64,000 nt of DNA. Origin: Polaromonas eurypsychrophila. GTDB lineage: Bacteria; Pseudomonadota; Gammaproteobacteria; Burkholderiales; Burkholderiaceae_C. A program made the translations under genes and the position numbers. The stretch covers positions 1-64,000 of the forward strand of contig NZ_BMIG01000010.1 of the NCBI RefSeq assembly GCF_014641715.1, read 5' to 3'. Below the pieces are notes generated by a model. The model worked only from the letters and a program-made list of their open reading frames with translations, did no database searches and had not been told where the DNA came from. Shown piece by piece: positions 22,172-30,712 of the stretch (position 1 is its first letter; each line of letters opens with the position of its first letter).

Positions 22172-23353
22172 TCAGGCCCGAGCCAGCCAGCTGCTCAGGC
22201 GGTTTACGCCCTCCTCCAGCCGCGCCAGGTCCTGGCTGGCAAAACACCAGCGCAGCCAGCCCTGCATCGCAGGCGAACGGTCGGCACTGAAGGCATCGCC
22301 CGGCGCCAGCCCCAGACCGGCCTCGACCACCAGCCGTTTGGCCGTCTCAAACGCATCGCCCTGCCCGGCCAACCGGAAAAAGGCATACATGCCGCCCGGT
22401 GCGGGAGACAGCTCGACCCCCGGCACGGCCTGGAGCAGGGGCACCAGCGTGTCGCGGCAGTTTTTGAGGTGCGCCACCACCTGGGGCGTGACCTCGTCCG
22501 TGCGCTGCAGGGCGACCACGCCGGCGCGTTGGATGAAGACCGGTGCGCAGGAGGTGTTGAACTCGATCAGCTTGCCCATGTGCGTCGTGGCTGACGCCGG
22601 CAATACCAGCCAGCCCAGGCGCCAGCCGGTCATCAGAAAGCTTTTTGAAAAACTGTGGGCCACCATCAGCCGGTCGTCTGGCAAGGCGATGTCCAGGAAA
22701 CTGGGCGCGCAACCATTGGGGCTGCTTTCGTAATACAGGCGCTCGTAGACTTCGTCGGCCAGAATCCAGGTGCCCGTCTTGCGGCAATGCGCCAGCAGCA
22801 ACTCCTGTTCGCCGCGGCTTAAAGTCCAGCCGGTCGGGTTGTTGGGCGAATTGACGATCAGCAGTTTGGTGCGGACGGTCACGGCCGCCAGCAACTCGTT
22901 CATGTCGAGTTGCCATCGGCCCGCAACCGGTTTGAGACTCACGCAGCGCACCTGGGCACCCATGATGACCGGCTGCGCGGTCAGATTGGGCCAGACCGGT
23001 GTGACTGCCACTACCTCATCGCCGGCGTCCACCACCGCCTGCACCGCGAGCATCAGCGCATTGACACCACCCGACGTGATGGCAATTCTGTCGGCACCTA
23101 CAGGCGTCGCCCCAGCGCAGCGCAAGTTGCTGCAATAGGCAGCGATGGCTTCACGCAATTCGGCCAGCCCGAGGTTGTGCGCATAGAAGGTCTCGCCTTC
23201 GCTGAGCGAACGCGCAGCGGCCTCCCGGATAAAGGCCGGGGTGACTTCATCACTCTCGCCAAACCAGAACTTGAGCACATCGCTGCGACCCATGCCGGCA
23301 TTGGCGACCTGGCGAATCAGCGACTCTTCAAGATCAAGAACAACTTGTCGCAT
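22172..23353 (-). CDS. PLP-dependent aminotransferase, class I/II
   Basis: A 393-residue fold-type I aminotransferase. The PLP lysine is in SFSKSFLMTGWRLGW (about residues 232-246), with the conserved NSPNNPTGW motif about 60 residues earlier and YERLYY before it. The family covers aspartate/aromatic aminotransferase-like enzymes; the substrate is not evident. It starts 9 bases after the end of a periplasmic binding protein gene, so the two are probably co-transcribed and may share an amino acid substrate. The downstream gap to rpsO is about 150 bases. Confidence 0.9.
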   Translation of the reverse strand: MRQVVLDLEESLIRQVANAGMGRSDVLKFWFGESDEVTPAFIREAAARSLSEGETFYAHNLGLAELREAIAAYCSNLRCAGATPVGADRIAITSGGVNALMLAVQAVVDAGDEVVAVTPVWPNLTAQPVIMGAQVRCVSLKPVAGRWQLDMNELLAAVTVRTKLLIVNSPNNPTGWTLSRGEQELLLAHCRKTGTWILADEVYERLYYESSPNGCAPSFLDIALPDDRLMVAHSFSKSFLMTGWRLGWLVLPASATTHMGKLIEFNTSCAPVFIQRAGVVALQRTDEVTPQVVAHLKNCRDTLVPLLQAVPGVELSPAPGGMYAFFRLAGQGDAFETAKRLVVEAGLGLAPGDAFSADRSPAMQGWLRWCFASQDLARLEEGVNRLSSWLARA

Positions 23354-23362
23354 GGAGACCTC

Positions 23363-24655
23363 TCAGGGACGAACCATCTTGCAGCTGTGCGCTTGCTCGG
23401 CTCGCGCCGCCGCAATGGTCTTGATCACGCGAAAACCATAACCCGAGCCTTCAACATCAAACTTGACGCCTGGCGCGCCCTGCTTGTCCATCACAGCCAC
23501 CAGCAAAGGCTGTTGAAACTGATGGTCAGCACTGCGCATCACACCCTGGTGGCCCGCAACCAGCACCGTCGCCTTTTCAAGTTGTGCAGCAACTGCGGCC
23601 GATTCGACGCTACCGGCTTTCTCGATGCTCTGTACCAGCGCTTCCACCATCAGTTGCATGCGCATGTGGACATAGTCGTCCTGCGGCTTGGGAAAACGCT
23701 GGCGAAACGATTGGTAGAAAACTTCGGATTGGGCGCTGGTCGCGTTGGGAAACCAGTCCGCCACCGCGATCACCTTGCCAACACCGGCATCGCCGAGGGC
23801 TGCCGGCACACCGAGGGCATTGCCGTAAAAGGTGTAAAACTTTCCTTCAAAGCCCACTTCCCTGGCGGCCTTGACCAGCAAGGTCAGGTCATTGCCCCAG
23901 TTGCCGGTCATTACAGCCTGCGCGCCACTGGCCTTGATCTTGGCCACATAGGGCAGAAAGTCCTTGACCCGGCCGATGGGGTGCAGTTCGTCACCGACGA
24001 TTTGAATGTCCGGACGCTGAATGCCCAACTGTTTGCGCGCTTCCCGCCCCACCGCCTGGCCAAAACTGTAGTCCTGACCGATCAGGTAGACGCTCTTGAG
24101 CGCCTTGTCGTCCTTGAGAACATCCATCAAGGCCGCCATGCGCATGTCGGCATGGGCATCGAAACGGAAATGCCAGTAGCTGCATTTGTCGTTGGTGAGC
24201 ACCGGGTCCACCGCTGAATAGTTCATGAACAGCAGGCGCTTGCCCGGCTCGCGTTCATTGTGCTTGTTGATCGCATCAATCAGCGCCGCAGCGGTTGACG
24301 ATGAATTGCCCTGGGTCACCAGGGTGATGCCATCGTCCATGGCCGAACGCAGTGCCGACAGGGCTTCCTCGTTTTGTCCCTTGCTGTCGTAGCGCTCGAA
24401 AACCAGCGCACGGTTGCCGCCGGACAGCTTGATGCCACCGCGCGCATTGACCCGCTCAGCCGCCCATGTCAGGTTGCGAAACACCGCCTCGCCGGTGTTG
24501 GCGAAAGGCCCGGACAGGCTTTCAATCAAAGCCACGCGCACAGGCGGCTGAGCCGTCGGCGCAGACTGGGCCCACAAAGCCGGCGATGACAAACAGGCGC
24601 AGGCTGATAGGGTCAGCACGATACGTTTCAAGAGGGGAGGCACAAAAAAATACAT
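23363..24655 (-). CDS. ABC transporter substrate-binding protein, branched-chain amino acid type
   Basis: A 430-residue periplasmic binding protein of the LivK/peripla_BP_6 type. An N-terminal signal peptide is clear (basic start, then VLTLSACACLSSPALWAQSA). The opening of the mature part, RVALIESLSGPFANTGEAV, and AAERVNARGGIKLSGG are typical of the family. No permease or ATPase genes are adjacent, so it either works with a transporter encoded elsewhere or is a sensor component. The coupled aminotransferase suggests an amino acid or related ligand. Confidence 0.88.
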   Translation of the reverse strand: MYFFVPPLLKRIVLTLSACACLSSPALWAQSAPTAQPPVRVALIESLSGPFANTGEAVFRNLTWAAERVNARGGIKLSGGNRALVFERYDSKGQNEEALSALRSAMDDGITLVTQGNSSSTAAALIDAINKHNEREPGKRLLFMNYSAVDPVLTNDKCSYWHFRFDAHADMRMAALMDVLKDDKALKSVYLIGQDYSFGQAVGREARKQLGIQRPDIQIVGDELHPIGRVKDFLPYVAKIKASGAQAVMTGNWGNDLTLLVKAAREVGFEGKFYTFYGNALGVPAALGDAGVGKVIAVADWFPNATSAQSEVFYQSFRQRFPKPQDDYVHMRMQLMVEALVQSIEKAGSVESAAVAAQLEKATVLVAGHQGVMRSADHQFQQPLLVAVMDKQGAPGVKFDVEGSGYGFRVIKTIAAARAEQAHSCKMVRP

Positions 24656-24770
24656 TCAACAATTTCCTTGAAATACACCCGGCCACGCCTACTTGCTGTG
24701 CATGCGGCAATCACGGTTGAGAGCCGCGAAGTGTAGGGGAAATTTACCCCATCCAACCTTTGGAGTTCTC

Positions 24771-25172
24771 ATGTTCTACTCACTCGCTTCCCGTCCCGCT
24801 TCCCGCTTCCAGCGCCGCAACCCGGCGTTGACCAACAACGGCGCCCTCGACAGATTCCTGGACGACACGCTGGGCTCCCTGTCCGGCACGTATGGCACCC
24901 CAGCCGCCACGGTGGAAGACGGCGAAAAAGCCTACTCGCTGCAGCTTGATGTTCCCGGCCTGGGCAAGGAGCAGCTGGACATCGGTATCGAAGGCGATGT
25001 GGTCCGCATCACAAGCAAGGCCGACGCCGCGCGAACCGTCAAGGCCGCCTACCGTTTCCCGGTGGAGATCGACACCGCGAACAGCTTAGCCAAACTTGAG
25101 AACGGCGTGCTGACCCTCACACTGGGGAAAAAAGTGCCGGTCAGCAATGTCGCCTCACTTGCAATCAACTGA
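24771..25172 (+). CDS. small Hsp20/alpha-crystallin-like protein
   Basis: A 133-residue protein with an alpha-crystallin-type domain: YSLQLDVPGLGKEQLDIGIE, then VVRITSK, then AYRFPVEIDTANSLAKLENG and VLTLTLGKK. The last two segments match the conserved beta strands and the A-x-x-x-n-G-V-L signature. The C-terminus is short. TTGGAG lies about 10 bases upstream of the ATG at 24771. The chaperone role is inferred from the domain. It is transcribed divergently from the binding-protein gene, with 115 bases between. Confidence 0.85.
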   Translation: MFYSLASRPASRFQRRNPALTNNGALDRFLDDTLGSLSGTYGTPAATVEDGEKAYSLQLDVPGLGKEQLDIGIEGDVVRITSKADAARTVKAAYRFPVEIDTANSLAKLENGVLTLTLGKKVPVSNVASLAIN

Positions 25173-25338
25173 TCGGGCCGTCAGCTTTTGTCGTAGCGGT
25201 AGTCCAAGACCTTCGAGCCGGCAACGCATGGACAGTGCGCTGCCGGCCAAGCACCGCCCAAGCTCTCGGGAATATCCCTGACCCCGGAGCAGGCGGATGG
25301 CGGCCTCGTTCCCGTTGTCCGCAGCGAACAATATCGGC

Positions 25339-25711
25339 ATGGCAGCCAAAAAAATTCCCCTGTCAACCGTGGCCCTGGTCTTCGCAACTCTGCTACTTGG
25401 CGGCTGCAGTGTAGTTCTCACCGCCACCGTGTCGATGGCCACGCAGCTTGATCGCGCCACCCGTAGCGCCCCAGCCAAAACATTGCTGATTTTTCTGCCC
25501 GGCAGGTACGCGAACGGCGCATCGCAGCCGATGTGTTGCTGATGGATGCGCACATGGGCTACTGCGACAATTTCAGCGTCGTGGGCCGGTTGGATGTCGA
25601 CGTGTTTGCGCCCGCGCGCACTGCCGGTTACGAGGAAATCTGGTTGCTGTGTCACGAGCTATCAGTTGTCCCTGTCGATAATCGTGATCGCGTGATCGTC
25701 AGCCCAGTTTA
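25339..25711 (+). pseudogene. decayed alpha/beta-hydrolase lipoprotein
   Basis: The first frame starts MAAKKIPLSTVALVFATLL and has the lipobox LLGGC, then APAKTLLIFLPGRYA, after which it runs out of frame and stops near 25542. From about 25500 the next frame continues VRERRIAADVLLMDAHMGY and then PARTAGYEEIWLLCHEL, which I recognise as the middle of a lipoprotein alpha/beta hydrolase. The nucleophile region (usually GxSxG after IWLV) is missing: the frame leaves homology after WLLCHE and ends at 25711. So the gene has an internal frame change or deletion and a lost 3' half. The break coincides with the 3' end of the convergent unknown gene at 25662-26018. Confidence 0.65.
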
Positions 25712-26018
25712 AAAATGCGTCAATCGCGTCAGCTGTCTCAAGCCGGGTTAGACACTCGCATTTCGCAAGCATGGTGGTTACAACCAAAGTCGATTTTCTG
25801 GCTACGGTTACCGAGTTGAGATTCTCAATACGCTTTGTCAATGCCAACAACATTTCCCTGTCCGTCAGGGAGCGGCGCTGGTAGGCCACCCATATGTCCC
25901 GCACATCCAGCACCTGCGGCTTCGACCACTCCATAAATCCGCTCGAAAAGTAATTTAGTGACTCGCCAACGACAGGCTTGCCGAGCATTGCATTGAGTTG
26001 CGGTAACTGTGTCCTCAT
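25662..26018 (-). CDS. hypothetical protein
   Basis: A 118-residue frame starting MRTQLPQLNAMLGKPVVGES that I do not recognise. It contains no signal peptide or membrane segment. The C-terminal half, with AIDAFLNWADDHAITIIDRDN, looks like a compact helical domain with an acidic end. AAAAGG lies 9 bases upstream of the ATG. Base composition is lower in GC than the neighbours, and it overlaps the end of a broken hydrolase gene, so it may have come in with the event that truncated that gene. The following 294 bases (26019-26312) show no gene or clear signal. Confidence 0.45.
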   Translation of the reverse strand: MRTQLPQLNAMLGKPVVGESLNYFSSGFMEWSKPQVLDVRDIWVAYQRRSLTDREMLLALTKRIENLNSVTVARKSTLVVTTMLAKCECLTRLETADAIDAFLNWADDHAITIIDRDN

Positions 26019-26312
26019 ATGAATACCTTTTCTTTGCTAGTGGATACCGTTATACCCATGCAGGAAGTAGGCCAGATGACAAATCAAAACGATGAGGCCC
26101 GGGAAAACTCCAGGAAAGGTAGGCGACCGCCTTGCGCCGGAGCGGGTATTCACCACGCCCCGGGAGCCCTTTACTCTAGCTGGCTACTTCGTACTGCTCA
26201 CTGTGTGGTCCCGTCTTAGTAATCTTTGTATACCTGTTGCGTGTTGAGGTCGATCCGCCATCACAAAGCGGTATCCTCTGTCGGGCAATCGCTAGCTAAG
26301 CAACTTCATCGA

Positions 26313-27101
26313 ATGGCACATCAATTGATCAATCCACTCCTGACAAATGTACGGACGCATCATCGGACGATCAGCCGCTGGAGCGGCTATCTCGCACTTG
26401 CCTGCGTCATGCAGGCGCTCCCCGCGTCCGCAGCTTTTCTGGAAGGTGAGGCCGTCTACCGCGAACGCATCATGCCGCCCCCCAATGCGGTTCTGGTCGT
26501 CAGTCTTCAGGATACGGCGCGCGCCGATGCCCCGGCTACCGAGCTGGGGTCGGTCCGGATACGCCTTGCCGCCGGGCCGCCCTATCGCTGGCGGCTCGAA
26601 TACGACGAGCGCATGACTGCCGCGCCAGCTCGACCGGTGTTGCGTGCCAGGATTGAAACGCTGGCGGGCTTATGGATGACCACCGACACGGTACTGCCGG
26701 CGTTCACACCAGCACCCGTATTACAGCTGCGCAGCGTCGCGGCGACAGCAGACCCCTGCGCCAGCGCCAGCACGCAGGCAGCTTTGAACGAATGCGCTTA
26801 TGAGAGCTTTCTCGCGGCGTCGGCAGCGATGAGCCCACGGCTGCGACAAATCGAATCGACCTTGACACCGCCCAAGCGGACCGCGTGGCGCGATGTGCAA
26901 AAAGCTTGGCTGACGTTCAGGACGCAGAGCTGCCAGTTCGAAAGCAACGCCGTTGAAGGAGGCAGCGCAAGGCCCATGGTGCAGTGGCAATGTGCGGCCC
27001 GAATGACAAGGGAGCGAACTGCGGCGCTGGCGCGTCTCGCGTCATGTCCGGAAGGCGATATCGCCTGTTCCCCCCACAGCACTTCTAAAGGTGCACCATG
27101 A
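26313..27101 (+). CDS. YbaY-like / LprI-like (DUF1311) fusion protein
   Basis: A 262-residue exported protein. After an N-terminal signal-like segment (SGYLALACVMQALPASA) comes a YbaY-type domain (EGEAVYRERIMPPPNAVLVV, then VRIRLAAGPPYRWRLEYDE). The C-terminal half matches the LprI/DUF1311 lysozyme-inhibitor-like domain, with Cys pairs in DPCASAST, NECAYESF, CQFES and QWQCAARMTRERTAAL. I chose the ATG at 26313; an earlier start adds sequence without homology. It overlaps the carboxylesterase start by ATGA. Envelope protection from lysozyme or envelope stress is a guess from the domains. Confidence 0.78.
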   Translation: MAHQLINPLLTNVRTHHRTISRWSGYLALACVMQALPASAAFLEGEAVYRERIMPPPNAVLVVSLQDTARADAPATELGSVRIRLAAGPPYRWRLEYDERMTAAPARPVLRARIETLAGLWMTTDTVLPAFTPAPVLQLRSVAATADPCASASTQAALNECAYESFLAASAAMSPRLRQIESTLTPPKRTAWRDVQKAWLTFRTQSCQFESNAVEGGSARPMVQWQCAARMTRERTAALARLASCPEGDIACSPHSTSKGAP

Positions 27102-28636
27102 TTTATCGTTTCTGCCGCTCCAGCATTTTCTGGTTGTGCTGCCTCGCAGCATGGCCGCTGGCGGTCTGGGCGCAATCGCCGGTTATCGGCACCGCATCGG
27201 GCCCGGTACAAGGCGCTATCGAAAACGACATCGCCGTATTCCGCGGGCTGCCGTTCGCCGCACCGCCGGTGGGTGAGCAGCGCTGGCGCGAACCGCAGCC
27301 GGTGCAGCCCTGGTCGTCCGTGCGGCAGGCAAGTACTGTGGGTGCGTCGTGTCCGCAAAAGCGCGGCCTGTCGCTGGAGGGCGGCGGTGACCCCGGCACG
27401 CTCAATGAGGACTGCCTTTACCTGAACGTCTTCACGCCGCGCGCAGAACCCGGCGCAAAGTTGCCGGTGATGGTGTGGATTCATGGCGGGGCCCTGATCT
27501 TTGGCGGCGGGGGGTTGCCGCTTTACGACGGCAGTGCGCTGGCGCGGCGCGGTGCGGTGGTGGTCACTTTGAACTACCGACTCGGGCGGATGGGGTTTTT
27601 CACCCATCCGGCGCTGGAGCAGGAGCGCCCGGGCGGCCCGGTTAATTTTGGGCTGTTTGACCAGATTGCAGCCTTGCAATGGGTGCAGCAAAACATCGGG
27701 GCATTCGGTGGGGATGCGTCCAAAGTGACGGTGTTTGGGCAGTCGGCGGGCGCGCAAAGCGTATTGGCGCTGATGGCTTCCCCCCTCGCCGCCGGCCTCT
27801 TCCATGGCGCAATCGCCGAGAGTCCGTATGCCTTTCCCGGCCATACACGTGCCAAGGCTGCCGCAACGGGTGCCGCGATTGCCGATGCGGTCGGCCTGCC
27901 CGGTGCGCGTGCGAGCATGGATGCGTTGCGGCGGATTCCAGCCGAACGTTTGTCGGCACTTGACGGCAATGAAGTGTCACTCACCTCCTCTTTCATCACC
28001 GGCGACGCCGCCGTCCCCCTGCCGCTTCTTGAAGTGTTTCAACAAGGCCGGGAGGCTGCGGTGCCGCTGGTTATCGGCAGTAACAGCGACGATGCCAGCG
28101 TGGTGCTGGCCTTCGGCATTGACCCGGCGCAGGCGGTGCAAAAACTGGGCAAGGCCCGCGTCCTGGTCAAAGCCTTTTACCCCGAGGTCAAAGACGAAAG
28201 GCAGCTGGGCCTGGCCATGGGGCGTGACGTCGGCTTTACCGCCTTTGCGCGTCGCATCGCCTACCTGCACAGCCAGAAAGCACCCACCTGGCGCTATTAC
28301 TTCAGTCATACCGGCGTGGGCGCGGGATCGACCGGCGCGGGCCATGGCGCAGAGGTTCCGTATGTGATGGGAACCACCAGTCAATGCCAGTGCCTCGGGC
28401 AGCCGCCAACGCCGTTTGATCTGGCTGTGGAAGACAGGATGGGGGACCGCTGGGTCGCGTTTGCGTCCACTGGGAAACCTGAGGGGAAGGTCGCGTGGCC
28501 GCAGGACAACCGGGGTCGTGGCGTCGTGCTGGATATCGGCAATCAGGACACGGTCCGCCCTGCCTTCATGAGCGCCCGCCTGAACACCATCATCACGGGC
28601 CTGAAGTGGGCAGGAAGTCGCGCCGCACGGCAGTGA
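27098..28636 (+). CDS. type-B carboxylesterase
   Basis: A 512-residue exported serine esterase. A signal peptide ([17 protein letters not shown]) precedes [20 protein letters not shown]. The family marks are EDCLYLNVF, the oxyanion region [14 protein letters not shown], and the nucleophile elbow [10 protein letters not shown] (Ser about residue 214; GQSAG in place of the commoner GESAG). The likely acid and His lie later ([17 protein letters not shown]). Substrate unknown. Translation is coupled to the YbaY-LprI gene. The last 44 bases overlap the 3' end of tsaD on the other strand. Confidence 0.9.
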   Translation: MIYRFCRSSIFWLCCLAAWPLAVWAQSPVIGTASGPVQGAIENDIAVFRGLPFAAPPVGEQRWREPQPVQPWSSVRQASTVGASCPQKRGLSLEGGGDPGTLNEDCLYLNVFTPRAEPGAKLPVMVWIHGGALIFGGGGLPLYDGSALARRGAVVVTLNYRLGRMGFFTHPALEQERPGGPVNFGLFDQIAALQWVQQNIGAFGGDASKVTVFGQSAGAQSVLALMASPLAAGLFHGAIAESPYAFPGHTRAKAAATGAAIADAVGLPGARASMDALRRIPAERLSALDGNEVSLTSSFITGDAAVPLPLLEVFQQGREAAVPLVIGSNSDDASVVLAFGIDPAQAVQKLGKARVLVKAFYPEVKDERQLGLAMGRDVGFTAFARRIAYLHSQKAPTWRYYFSHTGVGAGSTGAGHGAEVPYVMGTTSQCQCLGQPPTPFDLAVEDRMGDRWVAFASTGKPEGKVAWPQDNRGRGVVLDIGNQDTVRPAFMSARLNTIITGLKWAGSRAARQ

Positions 28637-29687
28637 CCTTGGCCGCCACTCCCACGGCAGACTTGCCGAGCGACCAGCGTGGCATCACGTCAAAGGAGTA
28701 AGCGGTGTTGACCATCTCGACACCTGCCTGCAAGCGCATGGCAGCGGCCATGGCAATCATGGCGCCATTGTCAGTGCACAGATGCAACTCGGGGTAGTGC
28801 ACCCGGATCCCGCGTTTGCTGCATGCCGCATTGAGCTGTTCGCGCAGCAGGGTGTTGGCCCCCACGCCGCCGGCAACGACCAGACGCTTGAGGCCAGTTT
28901 GCTCCAGCGCCTTCAGCGATTTTTTGAGCAGTACTTCGACAATCGCCGCCTGCGTTGAGGCGGCCAGATCAGCCTTGTCCTTCTCGCTGATGACCGCGCC
29001 TAGCTTTTTGGACTGCGTCAGCACGGCGGTTTTCAGGCCCGAGAAGGAAAAATCGAGATCGCCGCTGTGCAGCAGCGGCCGCGGCAGCTTGAAGGCCAGC
29101 GGGTTGCCCTGCGCAGCCAGTTTAGCCAGGGCCGGGCCTCCAGGATAAGGCAGGCCCAGCAATTTCGCGGATTTGTCAAAGGCTTCGCCGGCCGCATCGT
29201 CAATCGTCTCTCCCAGCACTTCATAGCTGCCGACACGGTCCACCTGCATCAACTGGGTATGGCCGCCCGAGACCAGCAAGGCGACAAACGCAAATTCGGG
29301 CGGATCCTGACTGAGGAATGGTGACAGCAGATGTCCCTCCAGATGGTGCACACCCATCACCGGCTTTCCGAGTGCCGCAGCCAGCGAACACGCCACACCC
29401 GCGCCCACCAGCAGCGCGCCGGCAAGACCCGGCCCGCGCGTGAAGGCCACCACATCAACATCCTTCAATGTGCGTCCTGCATCAGCCAACACCTGCTCGG
29501 TCAATGGCAACACGCGGCGAATATGGTCACGGCTGGCCAGTTCCGGGACCACGCCGCCATAAGCCTGGTGCATGGCAATCTGGCTGTGCAAAGCGTGCGA
29601 GAGCAAGCGCGGCACACCCGCGCCAGAGCTGTCCACCAGCGCAACGCCGGTTTCATCACAACTGGACTCAAATCCCAAAACAATCAT
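28593..29687 (-). CDS. tsaD: tRNA N6-adenosine threonylcarbamoyltransferase
   Basis: A 364-residue TsaD protein that transfers threonylcarbamoyl to A37 of ANN-decoding tRNAs. The ASKHA-type opening [18 protein letters not shown] is intact. The metal-binding histidines are in [12 protein letters not shown], and [10 protein letters not shown] and [15 protein letters not shown] are present. The C-terminus is slightly longer than in E. coli and runs into the convergent carboxylesterase gene. Confidence 0.97.
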   Translation of the reverse strand: MIVLGFESSCDETGVALVDSSGAGVPRLLSHALHSQIAMHQAYGGVVPELASRDHIRRVLPLTEQVLADAGRTLKDVDVVAFTRGPGLAGALLVGAGVACSLAAALGKPVMGVHHLEGHLLSPFLSQDPPEFAFVALLVSGGHTQLMQVDRVGSYEVLGETIDDAAGEAFDKSAKLLGLPYPGGPALAKLAAQGNPLAFKLPRPLLHSGDLDFSFSGLKTAVLTQSKKLGAVISEKDKADLAASTQAAIVEVLLKKSLKALEQTGLKRLVVAGGVGANTLLREQLNAACSKRGIRVHYPELHLCTDNGAMIAMAAAMRLQAGVEMVNTAYSFDVMPRWSLGKSAVGVAAKVTAVRRDFLPTSGP

Positions 29688-29731
29688 GTTCCGAGTGTAC
29701 GGTTTGGCTCAAATCTTGCAGCAAGTCAGGT

Positions 29732-30364
29732 ATGACGCCATCACAGTCCCTGCGCTTGGTCATCATTGCTCCGGATTTGTTGGAAGGCATAGCCACGGAC
29801 AGCCATGCCAGAGCCCAGGCCGAGCGCTCCCGGCAGTTACGCATCGGCCTGCTGGAAAACGGCTACAACATCGTGGCCGTGCTGCCCGCAGACACCTTTC
29901 TCTATGAGCGCCTGGCCCAGCTACAACCGGACATGATCATCGTGGACGCTGAAAGCGAGGCGCGCGATTCGCTCGAACATGTGGTGATGGCAACCCGCGA
30001 CGCGCGGCGTCCGATTGTGCTGTTTACCAACGACAACGACACCAGCCATGTGAAGGATGCTGTCGCAGCCGGAGTATCTGCTTACATCGTGGCCGGCTTG
30101 TCGCCCGAACGCATACGCCCGATTCTGGACGTGGCGATGGCTCGTTTCGAGCACGAGCAGGGCTTGCGGCGCGAGCTCGCCGACGTGAGGATCGAGCTGC
30201 AGGACCGGAAAATCATCGACCGCGCCAAAAGCATGTTGATGCAACGTCAAGATCTCACGGAAAAGGCGGCTTACGACAAGCTGCGGAAGGCCGCCATGGA
30301 CAAGGGCTTGCGCCTGGGCGAGGTCGCGCAGCGCATGCTGGACGCCGCCGACCTACTCGGCTAG
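29732..30364 (+). CDS. nasT: NasT-like ANTAR-domain antiterminator
   Basis: A 210-residue response-regulator-like protein with an N-terminal receiver-type domain (MIIVDAESEARD around residues 67-78, later IVLFTNDND) and a C-terminal ANTAR domain (RRELADVRIELQDRKIIDRA, then KSMLMQRQDLTEKAAYDKLR). ANTAR domains bind two-hairpin leader RNAs with six-base loops and prevent termination. NasT normally pairs with the nitrate sensor NasS; no separate NasS is in the window, although NrtA downstream is a relative. Start ATG at 29732. It is followed by a leader that carries such a hairpin before nrtA. Confidence 0.88.
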   Translation: MTPSQSLRLVIIAPDLLEGIATDSHARAQAERSRQLRIGLLENGYNIVAVLPADTFLYERLAQLQPDMIIVDAESEARDSLEHVVMATRDARRPIVLFTNDNDTSHVKDAVAAGVSAYIVAGLSPERIRPILDVAMARFEHEQGLRRELADVRIELQDRKIIDRAKSMLMQRQDLTEKAAYDKLRKAAMDKGLRLGEVAQRMLDAADLLG

Positions 30365-30395
30365 AAGTCACACGCATTACTCCGAAATGGTGCAG

Positions 30396-30412
30396 CGCAC
30401 AATTACAGTGCA
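30396..30412. promoter_or_regulatory. probable NtrC binding site upstream of nrtA
   Basis: GCAC, seven bases, GTGC (30397-30411) fits the NtrC consensus TGCAC-N7-GTGCA with only the outer 5' base off. It is about 150 bases upstream of the sigma-54 type promoter, the usual distance for an NtrC enhancer. No equally good site was seen before nirB or narK. Confidence 0.55.
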
Positions 30413-30452
30413 AGCCAGCAGTGTTCGTCCATCCGTCCGGGTCGCACCCTGA

Positions 30453-30510
30453 GTTGCTATTAATTCAATAGCTGCTTACGCCCTCAGAATATGGGCTACA
30501 GACCGATTCC
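30453..30510. repeat. dispersed repeat B copy upstream of nrtA
   Basis: GTTGCTATTAATTCAATAGC followed by TGCTTACGCCC and ATGGGCTACAG. It is an inverted-orientation member of the repeat B family and lies between the NtrC-like site and the sigma-54 promoter. Confidence 0.75.
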
Positions 30511-30548
30511 ATTCATGTCATCGAAAGGGGATTGTTAAAAGAACACAC

Positions 30549-30563
30549 TGGCACAGGTTTTGC
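30549..30563 (+). promoter_or_regulatory. sigma-54 promoter of nrtABD
   Basis: TGGCAC, five bases, TTGC matches the -24/-12 consensus exactly, with GG and GC ten bases apart. The predicted start is about 30575. This leaves a 138-base leader before the nrtA ATG. Confidence 0.88.
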
Positions 30564-30586
30564 TTAGTGCTTAGGCATCAGGTATT

Positions 30587-30606
30587 CCACTTCAACGGCG
30601 AAGCGG
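30587..30606 (+). promoter_or_regulatory. ANTAR-target hairpin, loop AACGGC
   Basis: CCACTTC and GAAGCGG form a stem with one A-C mismatch around the six-base loop AACGGC. A at loop position 1 and G at position 4 are the bases recognised by ANTAR proteins. It begins about 12 bases after the predicted transcript start and is followed by the terminator at 30625-30687, like the leader of the Klebsiella nasF operon. Confidence 0.7.
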
Positions 30607-30624
30607 TTTGCCTCCATGAACAAA

Positions 30625-30687
30625 GGCGTTCGCACCCTGCATTCACATCTCTTGTGTTTGCCCGGGTCGAGCGCCTTTTTTGTTTTT
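30625..30687 (+). terminator. leader terminator (attenuator) before nrtA
   Basis: GGCGTTCG-C-ACCC pairs with GGGT-CGAGCGCC to give a 12-bp stem with a one-base bulge and one G-U pair. A tract of T with a single G follows (30676-30687). It ends 25 bases before the nrtA ATG, so transcription would stop before the operon unless antitermination occurs. Confidence 0.82.
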
Positions 30688-30712
30688 TGTTTTCACTTCT
30701 GGAGTGCTGACC

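Noticed and set aside
25181..25320. A possible minus-strand acetyltransferase remnant (NGNEAAIRLLRGQGYS)
   Set aside because: The similarity to the GNAT C-terminus is short and would need a frameshift to reach a plausible end. Not enough to call a pseudogene.
30564..30590. A first ANTAR hairpin in the nrtA leader
   Set aside because: No six-base loop with A1 and G4 could be built between the predicted start and the AACGGC hairpin; only one hairpin is supported there.
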